Source: a virus
Reading direction: 5' to 3' (one strand)
DNA: 20,250 bases
IMG/VR virus record: IMGVR_UViG_3300046318_000106
Location: 1-20,250 of that record
The notes below the pieces were generated by a model. That model ran no database searches. It worked only from the letters and a program-made list of their open reading frames with translations, and was not told where the DNA came from. Below, piece by piece: positions 19,772-20,250 of the stretch. A program made the translations under genes and the position numbers. Within the stretch, counting starts at the first letter, position 1. Every line of letters begins with the position of its first letter.

Positions 19772-20250
19772 CACCAGTTAACCTTACCAATAAATTTTTC
19801 TTTACTGCTGCATCTAGTACATTTAACTGAACATCTTGTTCCTCTGCAAATTTTAGAAGAGCAGATGTATCTTTTGGAAAACATGCACCGCCAAACCCAA
19901 ATTGTCCATCTGGACCTGGAACTCGCATGTGCGAAGGACCTATTCTATAATCTAAACTAATTGCATTTTCGATAACGTTATAATCCAATCCTAGCTTTGT
20001 TGCTAACTGATAAAGTTCATTCATAAAAGTAACTTTAGTTGCTAAGAAACTATTAATAGCATACTTTGCTAACGAAGCTTCTCCTATGGTACAAAATTTT
20101 GTGCTTTCAATAGATGATTGCCCAATTTTGATTATGCGTTCGGCATCGCGCATATACGCCATAACACTGCCGCCGATAATAGAAAACTGTCCATTTGCGT
20201 AATCTTGCACTGCATTTTTAGCTGTTAAGAACTCTGGAGCATGTACCAAG
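19767..20250 (-). CDS. ugd: UDP-glucose 6-dehydrogenase, C-terminal part (start outside window)
   Basis: About 161 C-terminal residues; the frame continues past the right edge. It oxidises UDP-glucose twice with NAD+ to UDP-glucuronate. Visible: EFLTAKNAVQDY and IIGG of the end of the NAD domain, the central helix GEASLAKYAINSFLATKVTF with the family Lys and Asn, and the catalytic cysteine in GFGGACFPKDTSAL. Only 37 residues follow that Cys, so the usual UDP-binding C-terminal domain is missing; the gene ends in TAA after LVRLTGE without sign of a frameshift. The truncated form may be a phage version or may use another dimer arrangement. The product would be the substrate of the UXS at 5908-6840. 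Confidence 0.88.
   Translation of the reverse strand, partial: LVHAPEFLTAKNAVQDYANGQFSIIGGSVMAYMRDAERIIKIGQSSIESTKFCTIGEASLAKYAINSFLATKVTFMNELYQLATKLGLDYNVIENAISLDYRIGPSHMRVPGPDGQFGFGGACFPKDTSALLKFAEEQDVQLNVLDAAVKKNLLVRLTGE

Overview
The window looks like part of a tailed-phage genome of the marine T4-like myovirus type. It is AT-rich by eye, and 39 of the 41 convincing protein genes lie on the minus strand. Stop and start codons often touch or overlap (ATGA, GTGA, TAATG). Many products are small conserved phage proteins without known function. The recognisable genes are typical phage auxiliary functions: ClpP, MazG-like pyrophosphatases, GTP cyclohydrolase I, QueD, UvsE, sugar-nucleotide enzymes and GIY-YIG homing endonucleases. 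T4-type late promoter motifs (NATAAATA) and strong sigma70-like promoters (TTGACT/TTGACA, spacing 16-17, TATAAT-like) both occur. No rRNA, tRNA, integrase or CRISPR array was seen. Family names come from reading the protein sequences; no database search was possible.

Layout in plus coordinates. 1-3321: virion structural module with an open-ended collagen-like fibre, a structural protein with an Ig-like fold and a small acidic protein. 3396-3680: a lone plus-strand gene for a Lys/Ala/Pro-rich histone-H1-like protein. 3670-4686: UvsE, with its own early-type promoter. 4750-5529: a plus-strand GIY-YIG endonuclease inserted between uvsE and a small AbrB-like gene. 5510-8603: a packed minus-strand operon with UDP-glucuronate decarboxylase (UDP-xylose synthase), a MazG-like protein and several small zinc-ribbon or unknown proteins. 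8584-9279: a second GIY-YIG gene. 9344-9968: queD with an unusual leader. 9974-14436: membrane protein, ClpP and a run of conserved unknowns, headed by a promoter at 14469-14496. 14493-18268: more conserved unknowns and a second MazG-like gene, interrupted at 16372-16424 by a hairpin/promoter switch. 18283-20250: glycosyltransferase, folE and the 3' part of a UDP-glucose dehydrogenase gene.

Three themes link the genes. First, Ugd plus Uxs make a two-step route UDP-glucose to UDP-glucuronate to UDP-xylose, and a GT-A glycosyltransferase is nearby; this could decorate virion proteins or DNA. Second, FolE and QueD are the first two enzymes of 7-deazaguanine synthesis, and queD is preceded by a leader resembling a preQ1-I riboswitch and encoding a 21-residue peptide. 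Third, three start codons (genes beginning at 3070, 10279 and 16374) lie in or just after long hairpins with promoter-like motifs in the stem or loop. This recalls the T4 early/late translation-switch architecture and suggests that transcript start position decides whether the gene is translated.
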